NCBI GenBank assembly: GCA_937996795.1
Contig: CALKUH010000038.1
Span: forward strand, 1-64,000
Source of the DNA: an uncultured Verrucomicrobiota bacterium
Lineage (GTDB): Bacteria > Verrucomicrobiota > Kiritimatiellia > CAIVKH01
Length of the DNA: 64,000 bases
Direction: 5' to 3'
Made by a program: the position numbers and the translations under genes. Numbering within the stretch: position 1 is the stretch's first letter; each line of letters starts with the position of its first letter. A model generated the notes under the pieces. It ran no database searches. It saw only the letters and a list, made by a program, of their open reading frames with translations, and was not told where the DNA came from. This document shows positions 17,426 through 25,260 of this stretch, piece by piece.

Positions 17426-18019
17426 ATGACCTCGAACATCAAGATCACCGGCGAACTCACCCCCGACCCGTCCATGTGCCTTTTCCATCTGGAGAAGCCG
17501 ATCGTGGAGGATTGGACGGTGCTCTTCGCCGCACCCGAGGACTCCAAAGGGTCCGCGCTGGCGGACCACCTGTTCCAGGTCGAGGGCGTCGTCCGCGTCA
17601 CGGTCGCTGGCCCGACGATTACTGTGACCAAGAACGTCATGACGCCCTGGCCGCATCTCGCCGGCGAAATCGGCGCCGCGATCCGCGCGGCGTTCGCCTC
17701 GGGGCAGCCGCTGATCTCCGACGCGGTGATCGAGGGCCTGAAAAGCCTGCCGGTCGAGGACCTGGAAGGCGCCATCGCCGAGTTGTTCGAGGAGCAGATC
17801 AATCCCGCCCTCGCGTCGCACGGCGGGTTCGTCCGGCTGGTCAAGGTCGAGGGCCGCGACGTGCACGTCGAGATGGGCGGCGGCTGCCAGGGCTGCTCCG
17901 CGTCGAAGGCGACGATGAAATACGGCGTTGAAAACGCGATCCGCCGCGTCGCGCCGCAGGTCCGCCAGATCATTGATGTGACCAACCACGCCGCGGGGAC
18001 CAACCCGTACTTTAAATGA
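17426..18019 (+). CDS. Nfu-type iron-sulfur scaffold protein
   Basis: Fe-S cluster carrier of the NifU C-terminal family. The 197 residues contain an N-terminal Nfu_N-like domain (about 1-95; TPDPSMCLF, GSALADHLFQ, VEGVVRVTV) and a C-terminal NifU domain (about 110-185) with the cluster ligands Cys154 and Cys157 in GGGCQGCSAS. This two-domain layout is that of eukaryotic NFU1 and bacterial Nfu carriers. No isc/suf genes lie in the window. It is preceded by a zinc-ribbon gene and followed by an HD hydrolase, all on the plus strand and each with its own short-leader promoter. Confidence 0.88.
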   Translation: MTSNIKITGELTPDPSMCLFHLEKPIVEDWTVLFAAPEDSKGSALADHLFQVEGVVRVTVAGPTITVTKNVMTPWPHLAGEIGAAIRAAFASGQPLISDAVIEGLKSLPVEDLEGAIAELFEEQINPALASHGGFVRLVKVEGRDVHVEMGGGCQGCSASKATMKYGVENAIRRVAPQVRQIIDVTNHAAGTNPYFK

Positions 18020-18087
18020 CGGATGGGCCGGTCGCTCGTCGGTAGGCGTTCGTCATTCTGACATTGTCTCCCCGCCCGTGATGGCAC

Positions 18088-18093
18088 TACCCT
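18088..18093 (+). promoter_or_regulatory. -10-like hexamer TACCCT, leaderless start
   Basis: TACCCT ends seven bases before the ATG of the HD-domain gene, again without a Shine-Dalgarno sequence. Confidence 0.3.
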
Positions 18094-18100
18094 ACCCGGC

Positions 18101-18877
18101 ATGAGCTTCTCCGTTCCCGCACGCGACAATGCCAAGCTGAAAGCCCTGCTCGAACGCATCCAGGCGGATGCCGAGTTGAACCAGCTCTGGAAGAGCGCCA
18201 ACATCATCGCGGTGGACCGCAGCGGCATCAGCGACCACGGCGAAATCCACATCCGCATCGTCGCCAACGCCGCGCTGAAAATCCTGCGCCTGCTGATGGA
18301 TGGCGGCGTGGTTCCCAGCGTCGTGCAGCACCACAAGATGACCAACGAGGACGCCGAGGTGGTCGTGGTGCTGGCGGCGTGCCTGCACGACATCGGCATT
18401 AGCGTCCATCGCGACGACCACGAGAAGTATTCGCTGTGGATCGGCTACCCGAAGGCGCGCCAACTGCTGTCGGGCATTTACGCCGAACCCGCGCTGACCA
18501 TCATGACGCAGGAGGCGCTGCACGCCGTCATCGCGCACGACGCGGACCAGCGGTGCCTGACGATCGAGGCCGGCGCGCTGAAGGTCGCGGATACCACCGA
18601 CATGACCCAGGGGCGCTCGCGCATCCCGTTCGAGGCCGGCCAGGTCAACATCCACTCCATCTCCGCCCTCGCGGTGAAGGATGTGAAGATTGAGAAAGGC
18701 GAAAAACGGCCCGTCCGCATCGCCGTCACGCTCGCCAACTCCGCCGGAATCTTCCAGCTCGACAACCTGCTGAAACACAAGCTGAAGAACTCCTCCATCG
18801 TGCACCTCGTCGAGGTCGTCGCGCAGATGGAGGAAGGCACCACCGAAAAGCGGCTGTTCGAGGTCTACACGCTTTAA
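18101..18877 (+). CDS. HD-domain metal-dependent phosphohydrolase
   Basis: A 258-residue soluble protein with an HD fold. The metal-binding set is visible as His46 (SDHGEIH), His96-Asp97 (ACLHDIG) and the later IAHDAD; His103 and His107 follow the HD pair. This resembles the small archaeal/bacterial HD family (COG2316 type), whose substrates are not established but may be nucleotides. A C-terminal part (about 180-258) lacks HD motifs. It is not of the HD-GYP or RelA type. The start codon is supported by the hexamer upstream. A strong hairpin follows the stop. Confidence 0.8.
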   Translation: MSFSVPARDNAKLKALLERIQADAELNQLWKSANIIAVDRSGISDHGEIHIRIVANAALKILRLLMDGGVVPSVVQHHKMTNEDAEVVVVLAACLHDIGISVHRDDHEKYSLWIGYPKARQLLSGIYAEPALTIMTQEALHAVIAHDADQRCLTIEAGALKVADTTDMTQGRSRIPFEAGQVNIHSISALAVKDVKIEKGEKRPVRIAVTLANSAGIFQLDNLLKHKLKNSSIVHLVEVVAQMEEGTTEKRLFEVYTL

Positions 18878-18886
18878 TTCAGCGGT

Positions 18887-18907
18887 GGCGCGCTGGGCCA
18901 GCGCGCC
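18887..18907. terminator. Hairpin between convergent HD and YhcH genes
   Basis: GGCGCGC-TGGGCCA-GCGCGCC gives a seven-pair G+C stem ten bases after one stop and 13 before the other. There is no T-run, so intrinsic termination is possible but not certain. Confidence 0.5.
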
Positions 18908-18920
18908 CGACCAGCGTGGT

Positions 18921-19379
18921 TTATTCCGGCCAGTTCACCGCCACCTTCATGATCACCTTGCGCAGCGGCCCGGTGCCGGCGAGCGGTGCGTGGGCGTCGG
19001 TGGGCAGCAGGACGCAGAAATAGCCCGGCGGCACGGCGGCCCAGGCGACGGGAGCATCGCGGAAGAAGCCGATGTCGCGCGCCTCGTTAAACGCCTCCCG
19101 GGGCTGCGTGCAAGACGCGAGGTCCCGCCAGCCGATCTCCTCCGGTCCGGAAACCGTGTACTGGATGTCTATGAATTTCCGGTGCGCCTCCAGCACCGCC
19201 CCCTCGCGCCCGCGTCCGTCGAGGTGGTCCACGTTCGCGTAGAGCAGGTCTTTCACGAGCTCGATGCGGCCCGGCAACAGGGCGGACAGATCCGTTTCCC
19301 GCAGGAAGGCAAAGGCGCGCGAGAACCCGTCGTGCAGTTCGTCGTAAAACCCGGCGCGGTCCAGGTGGTCCAGTATCAT
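18921..19379 (-). CDS. YhcH/YjgK/YiaL family protein
   Basis: A 152-residue cytoplasmic cupin-like protein of the YhcH (DUF386) family, whose members accompany sialic-acid, sugar-acid or biofilm genes; YhcH has been proposed to act as a sugar isomerase/epimerase. Visible conserved segments are EAHRKFIDIQYTVSG (metal-binding His/Asp), the FFRDAP segment and the last-strand His of PTDAHAP with KVIMKVAV. The start at MILDHL was chosen because GAGAGGA lies eight bases upstream. It is alone and convergent to the HD gene, divergent from a secreted CBM-like protein, which hints at carbohydrate use. Confidence 0.85.
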   Translation of the reverse strand: MILDHLDRAGFYDELHDGFSRAFAFLRETDLSALLPGRIELVKDLLYANVDHLDGRGREGAVLEAHRKFIDIQYTVSGPEEIGWRDLASCTQPREAFNEARDIGFFRDAPVAWAAVPPGYFCVLLPTDAHAPLAGTGPLRKVIMKVAVNWPE

Positions 19380-19454
19380 GATGTGCGTCCTCTCCCGTCT
19401 TGTTTGGCGGTCGGGATGTGATAGCATGGCCGGTTAACGAATGGGAGTCCTCAC

Positions 19455-20021
19455 ATGAACCGCCTTCTCGCCAGCAGCGTCCTCGCCACCCTCGCGTTTG
19501 CATCCGTCGCCCGCGCGGAGAACCTGATCTACAACGGCAGCTTCGAGAGCGAGAGCGCCTTCTCCTATGGCTTCGCGTTGAACTGGAAGATGAACGACCC
19601 GGACGACCACGGCGACGCCTGGGGCAGCGCGGCGCGCGAAAACTGGCGCGCGAAGACCGGCGAATTCCTGATGGCGATCCGCGGCACCTGGGCGAACACC
19701 GGTGACTTCGGCGGCGTGTGGCAAGAGGCGGAAGGACGCGGAAACCAGTCGTATCGCCTGACGGCATGGTGCTGGACGGATGCCGGCTGGACGGCGAAAA
19801 CGCAGGAGATGAAACTCGAGTTCTGGAACTGGGACCGCACCCAGTTGCTCGGCTCCGCGGTGCATACGCTCGAAGACCTCGGCGCGGAATGGAAACAGCG
19901 CGAACTGATCGCCGTGTCCCCCGACGGCACGGAGTGGGTGCGCGTCGTGTTCAACGTGTCGGGCGCAGGAGAAACCGGCTCTCTCCAGCTTGACGACGTC
20001 GTCCTCGAACCATCGCCCTGA
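19455..20021 (+). CDS. Secreted carbohydrate-binding-like protein
   Basis: A 188-residue exported protein with a signal peptide (about 1-21, ending ARA). The mature part starts ENLIYNGSFES and ends with LQLDDVVLEP, the opening and closing strands typical of jelly-roll CBM4/9-like and related binding modules, with several Trp residues between (WKMNDPDDHGD, WCWTDAGWTAK, FWNWD). There is no catalytic domain. A promoter TTGTTT-N16-TAGCAT precedes it (19400-19427) and GGGAG lies seven bases before the ATG. Binding to a polysaccharide is inferred only from fold resemblance. Confidence 0.7.
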   Translation: MNRLLASSVLATLAFASVARAENLIYNGSFESESAFSYGFALNWKMNDPDDHGDAWGSAARENWRAKTGEFLMAIRGTWANTGDFGGVWQEAEGRGNQSYRLTAWCWTDAGWTAKTQEMKLEFWNWDRTQLLGSAVHTLEDLGAEWKQRELIAVSPDGTEWVRVVFNVSGAGETGSLQLDDVVLEPSP

Positions 20022-20039
20022 GCGCGCGGTTGAGAACAC

Positions 20040-20106
20040 CTGTAGCCGCGACCGCCGGTCGCGGTTCTTGTGCCTCCTGCACCGCGGCCAGCGGCCGCAG
20101 CTACAG
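20040..20106. repeat. CTGTAGC...GCTACAG inverted element with two inner hairpins
   Basis: Outer arms CTGTAGC (20040-20046) and GCTACAG (20100-20106) enclose a perfect eight-pair hairpin CCGCGACC-GCC-GGTCGCGG (20046-20064) and a second one, GCGGCC-AGC-GGCCGC (20084-20098). It fills the junction of two convergent genes and looks like a REP/MITE-type dispersed element. Confidence 0.65.
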
Positions 20107-20122
20107 CGCTTCTTGATTTGCC

Positions 20123-20971
20123 TTACGACAGGCGCAGCACGCTGTTGTCGATCAGCCGTGCGGACGGGAAATGCACCGCGAGCGCGCACAGGACATCGCG
20201 TTCGATCAGGATCACCGGATCGAGCGTTTCGTCATCGACGATCTCGACGTAGTCCACGCGCGCCAGCGGCGCCTGTTCGATCACGTTGCGCGCCAGCTTG
20301 CGCAGCACATCCGCATCGCGCTCGCCTTCGGCAAATTCTTTTTCCACGGCATCCAGCGCCCGGCGCAGTGCGATCGCCTGCGCGCGCTCCTCGGGCTTGA
20401 GCCGCGCGTTGCGCGAACTCATTGCCAGCCCGTCCGCCTCGCGCACGATCGGGCCCGGGATGATCTCCACGGGCAGGTTGAGGTCGCGGACCATCCGGCG
20501 GATCACGCGCAATTGCTGCGCATCCTTTTCGCCGAACACCGCGCACGACGGCTGCACGAGGTTGAACAACTTCGCCACCACCGTGCAAACGCCGGCGAAA
20601 TGACCGGGCCGCGATGCGCCGCACAGGCCGGAGGAAAGGCGCGACTCCTGGATGCCGATGCTCGCGTCGTGCGCGTACATCTCCTCCGCGGGCGGCGCGA
20701 AGAGCACATCCACCCCGCCCTCGCGGCAGAGCCGCTCGTCGCGCCCCCAATCGCGCGGATACTTCGCGAAATCCTCGTTCGGCCCGAACTGCGTGGGGTT
20801 CACGAAGATGCTCACGACTACCACGTCGGCGTGTGCGCGCGCGATCTTCACGAGGGACAAGTGCCCTTCGTGCAAGTACCCCATCGTCGGCACGAAGCCG
20901 ACGCGGACGCCCGCGCGCCGCTGTTCCAGCGCCCATCGCTGCATGTCGGACGGATGACGGATGATGTTCAT
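20123..20971 (-). CDS. panC: Pantothenate synthetase
   Basis: Condenses pantoate with beta-alanine using ATP, the last step to vitamin B5. The 282 residues are full length, with the HIGH-like ATP motif TMGYLHEGHLSL, FVNPTQFGPNEDF, SRPGHFAGV, FGEKDAQQL and the KMSKS-like MSSRNARL. The start MNIIRHPSDM agrees with the family N-terminus; no strong ribosome site is visible. panB and panD are not in the window. It follows the polysaccharide deacetylase gene across a short dispersed repeat. Confidence 0.96.
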   Translation of the reverse strand: MNIIRHPSDMQRWALEQRRAGVRVGFVPTMGYLHEGHLSLVKIARAHADVVVVSIFVNPTQFGPNEDFAKYPRDWGRDERLCREGGVDVLFAPPAEEMYAHDASIGIQESRLSSGLCGASRPGHFAGVCTVVAKLFNLVQPSCAVFGEKDAQQLRVIRRMVRDLNLPVEIIPGPIVREADGLAMSSRNARLKPEERAQAIALRRALDAVEKEFAEGERDADVLRKLARNVIEQAPLARVDYVEIVDDETLDPVILIERDVLCALAVHFPSARLIDNSVLRLS

Positions 20972-20979
20972 GGGGATAT

Positions 20980-21006
20980 GAAGGTGTCGGATTTCGGGTG
21001 TCAGGA
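20980..21006. repeat. Dispersed repeat GGTGTCGG(A)TTTCGGGTGTC
   Basis: AAGGTGTCGGATTTCGGGTG followed by TCAGG lies between the deacetylase stop and panC. The same sequence with one base changed occurs at 38863-38884, so this is a repeat family, here overlapping the end of a gene. Confidence 0.6.
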
Positions 21007-22125
21007 GGCGAAGAGTTTGAGGCCGGATCGGCGGCCTTTTCCGGGCAGGCTGAAGATGAATTTGTTTTTCAGGCGCATCAGGCGGTGGGGGTTGGCGCCG
21101 CGGTGCGGGGCGTGCAGCGCGCCGAGCGTGTCGGCGTAGGCGGATGCGTAGCCCGCTTCGGCGGCGATCGCTTCCGCAGCCGCGCCGGAAATCGTCCACG
21201 GAAAGCACAGGTGGTTCACCGAGTGGATGCGCAGCCGCGCGTTCAGCGTTTCTCGCGCGGCGACGAGATCCTCGCGGATCGCGGCATCGCGCTCCGCCGG
21301 GGTCTCGAAGCGGCCCTTCGTCTTGCGCGCCGCGCGCTTGAGCTTCGTCTGCCAATCCGGGTCTTCAAAGAAGGCGGGGCCGCCCCCCGCGAGCGCAATT
21401 TCCTGGCAGGCCTGCCGCGCGTCGGGATTGTCATATCGCAGCGCATCGGACATGCGGGAGCGCACCGCGTGCAGCGGCGTGCCGAGATCGTTCGCGGACA
21501 CAAACTGCGGGGCGGTCGCGGTCCCGACGTTGGGCGCTTCGTGGAGGTGCGGCGCGTAGCCGGGCGCGACGAAGCCGGTGATGGCCTTGTCGCAGAACAC
21601 CATCGCGTGCGCGTAGCTGTGCGCCTGGATGTCCCACAGGCCCGTGCCCTGCATCGCGCGCAATTCGGGCCAGGTGGCGAACGGGATGGCGGAGCGGTCG
21701 ATCCCCGCTGGCGCGCCGTCCGGGTCATCCAGCGTCGTGCGCATCACATCGTCCGCCGGCACGCGGCCCGGCGCCACAAAAAGAATCGCCGTTAACTGGT
21801 GGCGTCGCAGCAGCGGCGTCGCCACGCTCCACGCGCTGCCCCATGCGTCGTCGAACGTCAGGGCGACGGTTTTCTCTCCGGGATGTGTTCCGTCGCGCAC
21901 AAAACGGGCGACGTCATCCGCGCTCACCGTGCGGTACCCGTTGCTGCGCAGATAGGCGAGCGCGGGTTCCAACTGGTCGCGCGTGACTTCGTGGAAATGG
22001 AAGACCGGCAGGATGTCGGGCGAGACCGGCCCGCCGAAGACGAACCCGGGATACGCCCGCTTCGCGAGATCAATCACCCCGCGCCACGGCGACTTCCGCT
22101 CGGCCAATGGAATGCGTCTGCTCAT
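21001..22125 (-). CDS. Polysaccharide deacetylase family protein
   Basis: A 374-residue NodB-homology (CE4) protein, probably removing acetyl or other groups from a glycan. The metal/catalytic motif 1 is VALTFDDAW (first Asp as base, second for metal), and motif 2 is AHSYAHA with the two metal His. The DILPVFHFHEV start is that of cell-wall deacetylases. No signal peptide or membrane segment is evident, unlike most exported members, so it may act in the cytoplasm on a precursor. A long insertion (about 165-280) separates the later motifs. It follows the sigma-factor gene after a short repeat. Confidence 0.82.
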   Translation of the reverse strand: MSRRIPLAERKSPWRGVIDLAKRAYPGFVFGGPVSPDILPVFHFHEVTRDQLEPALAYLRSNGYRTVSADDVARFVRDGTHPGEKTVALTFDDAWGSAWSVATPLLRRHQLTAILFVAPGRVPADDVMRTTLDDPDGAPAGIDRSAIPFATWPELRAMQGTGLWDIQAHSYAHAMVFCDKAITGFVAPGYAPHLHEAPNVGTATAPQFVSANDLGTPLHAVRSRMSDALRYDNPDARQACQEIALAGGGPAFFEDPDWQTKLKRAARKTKGRFETPAERDAAIREDLVAARETLNARLRIHSVNHLCFPWTISGAAAEAIAAEAGYASAYADTLGALHAPHRGANPHRLMRLKNKFIFSLPGKGRRSGLKLFAS

Positions 22126-22140
22126 GCAAAGGAGCGGAAG

Positions 22141-22173
22141 TTAACCACAGAGGCCACGGAGGGTCACGGCGGA
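22141..22173. repeat. AACCACAGAGGCCACGGAGG repeat fragment
   Basis: This spacer carries a copy of the ACCACGGAG-type dispersed repeat that also forms the ends of the inverted element at 49357-49490. Confidence 0.5.
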
Positions 22174-22184
22174 AGATGCGCGGG

Positions 22185-22715
22185 TCAGCAGGAGCCGCAG
22201 GTGCAATCCAGACAGCCGTGCTTGCTGCACGTCCGGCAGGTCGCGACCAGTTTCTCGTGGAGGCGACGCCGCGCGCGATGAAGGCGCACATTAAAGCTGT
22301 TGAGTGAAATCCCGAGCGATTTGGCCGCATCGACGGGCGGCACGCCGTCCAGGTCCACCCGCTGCAGCGCCTCGCGGTACGTCGCCGGCATATCCGGCAG
22401 CAACCGCTTGAAACACTGGCACAGCGTCCGCTCGGCGGCGGCATCGGGGACCTCGGGCAACTCGCCCTCCAGCCGCTCCAGCGCCCGTTTCCGCACGTCG
22501 CTCCGCCGGTACAGGTCGATGATCGAGCGGCGCAGGATCCGGTAGAACCAGGTGACGGAATCCTCCGCGCCGGCAGGCATCGTCCCGGCCTTCAGGGCCT
22601 TGAGCAGGCTGTCCTGGACCAGGTCGGCGGCAAGGTGCGGGTCACCCACACGTTTTTGCGCGAATGCGACGAAAACCTTCAGGTTGTCGATCAGGGCCTG
22701 CTCCGCCTTGGACAT
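22185..22715 (-). CDS. ECF sigma factor with cysteine-rich C-terminal tail
   Basis: A 176-residue ECF sigma factor: region 2 (about 8-75, DLVQDSLLKALKAG, WFYRILRRSIIDLYRR) and region 4 (about 100-155, LPDMPATYREALQRVDL and a helix-turn-helix SLGISLNSFNVRLHRARRRL). It ends with CRTCSKHGCLDCTCGSC (Cys160, 163, 168, 171, 173, 176), and two more cysteines (99, 101) lie before region 4. Cysteine-rich tails of this kind let sigma factors such as Myxococcus CorE/CorE2 sense copper or cadmium directly, without an anti-sigma factor. It is transcribed away from the copper ATPase gene 122 bases off, so it probably controls that gene. Metal identity is inferred. Confidence 0.88.
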   Translation of the reverse strand: MSKAEQALIDNLKVFVAFAQKRVGDPHLAADLVQDSLLKALKAGTMPAGAEDSVTWFYRILRRSIIDLYRRSDVRKRALERLEGELPEVPDAAAERTLCQCFKRLLPDMPATYREALQRVDLDGVPPVDAAKSLGISLNSFNVRLHRARRRLHEKLVATCRTCSKHGCLDCTCGSC

Positions 22716-22738
22716 GGCCCTGCTTTAGCACATCCGCA

Positions 22739-22762
22739 CCCGGCGCACAATTCCGCGCCGGG
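22739..22762. promoter_or_regulatory. Perfect inverted repeat in the sigma/ATPase intergenic region
   Basis: CCCGGCGC-ACAATTCC-GCGCCGGG has eight-base arms and lies 24 bases before the sigma-factor start, directly before the candidate promoter of the ATPase. It could be an operator or a leader hairpin. Confidence 0.45.
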
Positions 22763-22763
22763 G

Positions 22764-22791
22764 TGTAAGAGTTTTATCGGGACTGCGTTTG
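22764..22791 (+). promoter_or_regulatory. Candidate ECF promoter of the copper ATPase
   Basis: TGTAAG-N16-CGTTTG resembles ECF promoters with a TGTAA -35 and a CGTn -10. The distance from TG to CGTT, 22 bases, is the same as in the two sites at 26574 and 28173. Transcription would start about 40 bases before the ATG. Confidence 0.4.
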
Positions 22792-22837
22792 CAGGGGTGA
22801 GGACAGCCACTGGAGCAACGAGTCAAGGAGCACCACC

Positions 22838-25219
22838 ATGAAACATCACCCGACAACCCACGACCATGACCACGCGCACGCGGAAGACCACGCCTGCTGC
22901 GCAATCCATGCACCTGTGAAACAGGATGCGCACGGCGCGCGCCATCACCACAACGCCGCGCCCGCCGCGCAACCGGCTTCCGCCCGCTACATCTGCCCGA
23001 TGTGCCCGGAGGTCGGGTCGGACCGGCCGGGCGACTGCCCGCACTGCGGCATGGCGCTGGAGCGCAATCCCGCGTGGGAACCCGAGGCGCGCACGATCTA
23101 CACCTGCCCCATGCATCCCGAAATCGAGCAGGACCACCCGGGCGATTGCCCGAAATGCGGCATGGCGCTGGAACCGAAGGCGGTGGCCGCCGGCTCGACA
23201 GATGACGACGAGGAGGATGGAGGCGAGTTGCGCCGGATGTCGCTCCGCTTGTGGATCGGCGCCCTGCTGGCGCTGCCCGTATTCCTCGTGGCCATGGCCC
23301 ATCTCGTGCCCGCGTGGCGGCACGCGGAGTGGGCGAACGGTCTCGTCTCGCGCTGGGGTCAGTTCGCGCTGAGCACGCCGGTGGTGCTGTGGGCGGGCTG
23401 GCCGTTTTTCGTGCGCGGATGGCGTTCCCTGCGCAACCGCAGCCTGAACATGTTCACGCTGATTTCGATCGGCGTCGGATCCGCCTACGTCTACAGCGCG
23501 GCGGCCATGCTCGCGCCGCAGGCCTTTCCGGCCACGGACGGCCACGGGGGCTGGCCCGCGCTCTATTTCGAGGCCGCCGCCGTGATCACCGTGCTGGTGC
23601 TGCTCGGCCAGGTCCTCGAACTGCGCGCGCGCCGCCGCACCAGCGGCGCGATCAAGGCCCTGCTCGGACTCGCCCCGAAAACGGCGCGCCGCGTGACGCC
23701 CACCGACGATGTGGACGTGCGCATTGAAGACGTGCAGCCGGGCGACCTGCTGCGCGTGCGGCCCGGCGAAAAAGTCCCCGTCGACGGCGTGGTCGTCGAG
23801 GGGCGCACCTCCATCGATGAATCCATGCTGACCGGCGAGCCGATGCCCGTCGAAAAGACGAGCGGCGCCGGCGTATCGGGCGGCACCGTCAACACGACCG
23901 GCAGCATCGTGATGCGCGCCGAGCGCGTGGGCCGGGAAACGATGCTCGCGCAGATCGTGCACCTCGTGTCGCAGGCGCAGCGAAGCCGCGCGCCCATCCA
24001 GGCGCTGGCCGACAAGGTCTCCGGCTGGTTCGTACCCGCCGTGCTCGCCATCGCGGCGCTGACGTTCGCCGGCTGGTTGATCTGGGGGCCGGAGCCCGCT
24101 CTCGCCCACGCCATCACGAACGCCGTGGCAGTGCTCATCATCGCCTGCCCGTGCGCGCTCGGACTCGCGACGCCGATCAGCGTGATGGTCGGCATCGGGC
24201 GCGGCGCCCAGCTGGGCGTCCTGATCCGCAATGCGGAGACGATTGAAAAGCTCGCAAAGCTCGAAGTCCTCGCGCTCGACAAGACCGGCACACTGACCGA
24301 GGGCAAGCCCCGGCTGGCCCAGGTGGAAACGGTGAACGGATTTGAGGCCGGCGAAGTGCTGCAACGCGCGGCGTCGCTGGAGCAGGCCAGCGAGCATCCG
24401 CTCGCCCACGCGATCCTCGAGGGCGCGCGCGAACGCGGGCTCGCCATCGAACCGGCGCTGGACTTCCAGTCGACGACCGCCGCGGGCGTGTCGGGGCGGG
24501 TGGACGGACATGCGGTGCGGGTCGGGCAGCCCGCCTTCCTGCGCCAGCACGGCGTTGCGGATACGGAGGCGCTGGACGCGCTGGCGTCGCCGCACCAGGC
24601 GTCGGGCGCCACCGCGGTCTATGTCGCCATCGACGGGCGCGCCGCCGGCATCCTGGCCATCACCGATCCGGTAAAAGCCTCCAGCCGCCAGGCCCTCGCC
24701 GAATTGCGCGAGCTGGGCGTCACCCCGCTGATGCTCACGGGCGACAACCCGCGCACCGCGGCGGCGGTGGCCCGTTCGCTCGGGCTCAAGGATTACGCAG
24801 CCGGGGTGACACCGCAGCAGAAACACGACCGCGTCGCCGCGCTGCGCGAGGCCGGCCGCGTGGTGGGCATGGCCGGCGACGGCATCAACGACGCCCCCGC
24901 CCTGGCCGCGGCGGATGTCGGGATCGCGATGGGCACCGGCACCGACATCGCGATGGAAAGCGCCGGCGTGACGCTGGTTAAAGGCGACCTGCGCGGCATC
25001 GTGCGCGCCATCCGGCTCGGCCGCGCGATGATGCGGAACATCCGGCAGAACCTGTTCTTTGCGTTCGTCTACAACGCGCTGGGCATCCCGGTCGCCGCCG
25101 GCCTGCTCTATCCCGCGTTCGGCCTCCTGCTCAGCCCCATGATCGCGGGCGCGGCGATGAGCCTGAGTTCGGTGTCCGTCATCGTCAACGCGCTGCGCCT
25201 GCGCCGGAGCGTGCCATGA
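22838..25219 (+). CDS. copA: Copper-exporting P1B-type ATPase with two N-terminal metal-binding modules
   Basis: Inner-membrane pump driving Cu(I) out of the cytoplasm. The 793 residues start with a His-rich stretch (1-45), then two heavy-metal-binding modules with CPMC/CPMH and CPxCGMAL (51-74 and 88-111) in place of classical HMA domains. Membrane helices follow with the transport motif CPC (Cys437, Cys439; IIACPCALGLATP), the phosphorylated Asp481 in DKTGTLTEG, and GDGINDAPAL. The last helices carry FVYNALGIPVAAG and MSLSSVSVIVNALRL, the YN and MSxSS signatures of the Cu(I) P1B-1 group. AAGGAG precedes the ATG by seven bases. The stop overlaps an in-frame ATG of the next sigma gene. Confidence 0.95.
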   Translation: MKHHPTTHDHDHAHAEDHACCAIHAPVKQDAHGARHHHNAAPAAQPASARYICPMCPEVGSDRPGDCPHCGMALERNPAWEPEARTIYTCPMHPEIEQDHPGDCPKCGMALEPKAVAAGSTDDDEEDGGELRRMSLRLWIGALLALPVFLVAMAHLVPAWRHAEWANGLVSRWGQFALSTPVVLWAGWPFFVRGWRSLRNRSLNMFTLISIGVGSAYVYSAAAMLAPQAFPATDGHGGWPALYFEAAAVITVLVLLGQVLELRARRRTSGAIKALLGLAPKTARRVTPTDDVDVRIEDVQPGDLLRVRPGEKVPVDGVVVEGRTSIDESMLTGEPMPVEKTSGAGVSGGTVNTTGSIVMRAERVGRETMLAQIVHLVSQAQRSRAPIQALADKVSGWFVPAVLAIAALTFAGWLIWGPEPALAHAITNAVAVLIIACPCALGLATPISVMVGIGRGAQLGVLIRNAETIEKLAKLEVLALDKTGTLTEGKPRLAQVETVNGFEAGEVLQRAASLEQASEHPLAHAILEGARERGLAIEPALDFQSTTAAGVSGRVDGHAVRVGQPAFLRQHGVADTEALDALASPHQASGATAVYVAIDGRAAGILAITDPVKASSRQALAELRELGVTPLMLTGDNPRTAAAVARSLGLKDYAAGVTPQQKHDRVAALREAGRVVGMAGDGINDAPALAAADVGIAMGTGTDIAMESAGVTLVKGDLRGIVRAIRLGRAMMRNIRQNLFFAFVYNALGIPVAAGLLYPAFGLLLSPMIAGAAMSLSSVSVIVNALRLRRSVP

Positions 25220-25247
25220 TTGCAGTGGCCCGGTGGCCGGTGACGGC

Positions 25248-25253
25248 TATACT
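25248..25253 (+). promoter_or_regulatory. -10-like hexamer TATACT, leaderless start
   Basis: TATACT ends seven bases before ATG 25261, inside the gap between the ATPase stop and the preferred sigma start, and suggests an own promoter for this sigma gene. Confidence 0.45.
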
Positions 25254-25260
25254 GCCCGTC

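Noticed and set aside
22823..24826. Minus-strand frame of about 667 codons opposite the copper ATPase
   Set aside because: His/Arg-rich shadow of the ATPase coding sequence without domains.
25216..25260. Longer form of the second ECF sigma factor starting in the ATPase stop
   Set aside because: Possible, since GGAG is seven bases upstream, but the extra 15 residues lie outside the family alignment and a TATACT hexamer stands just before ATG 25261.
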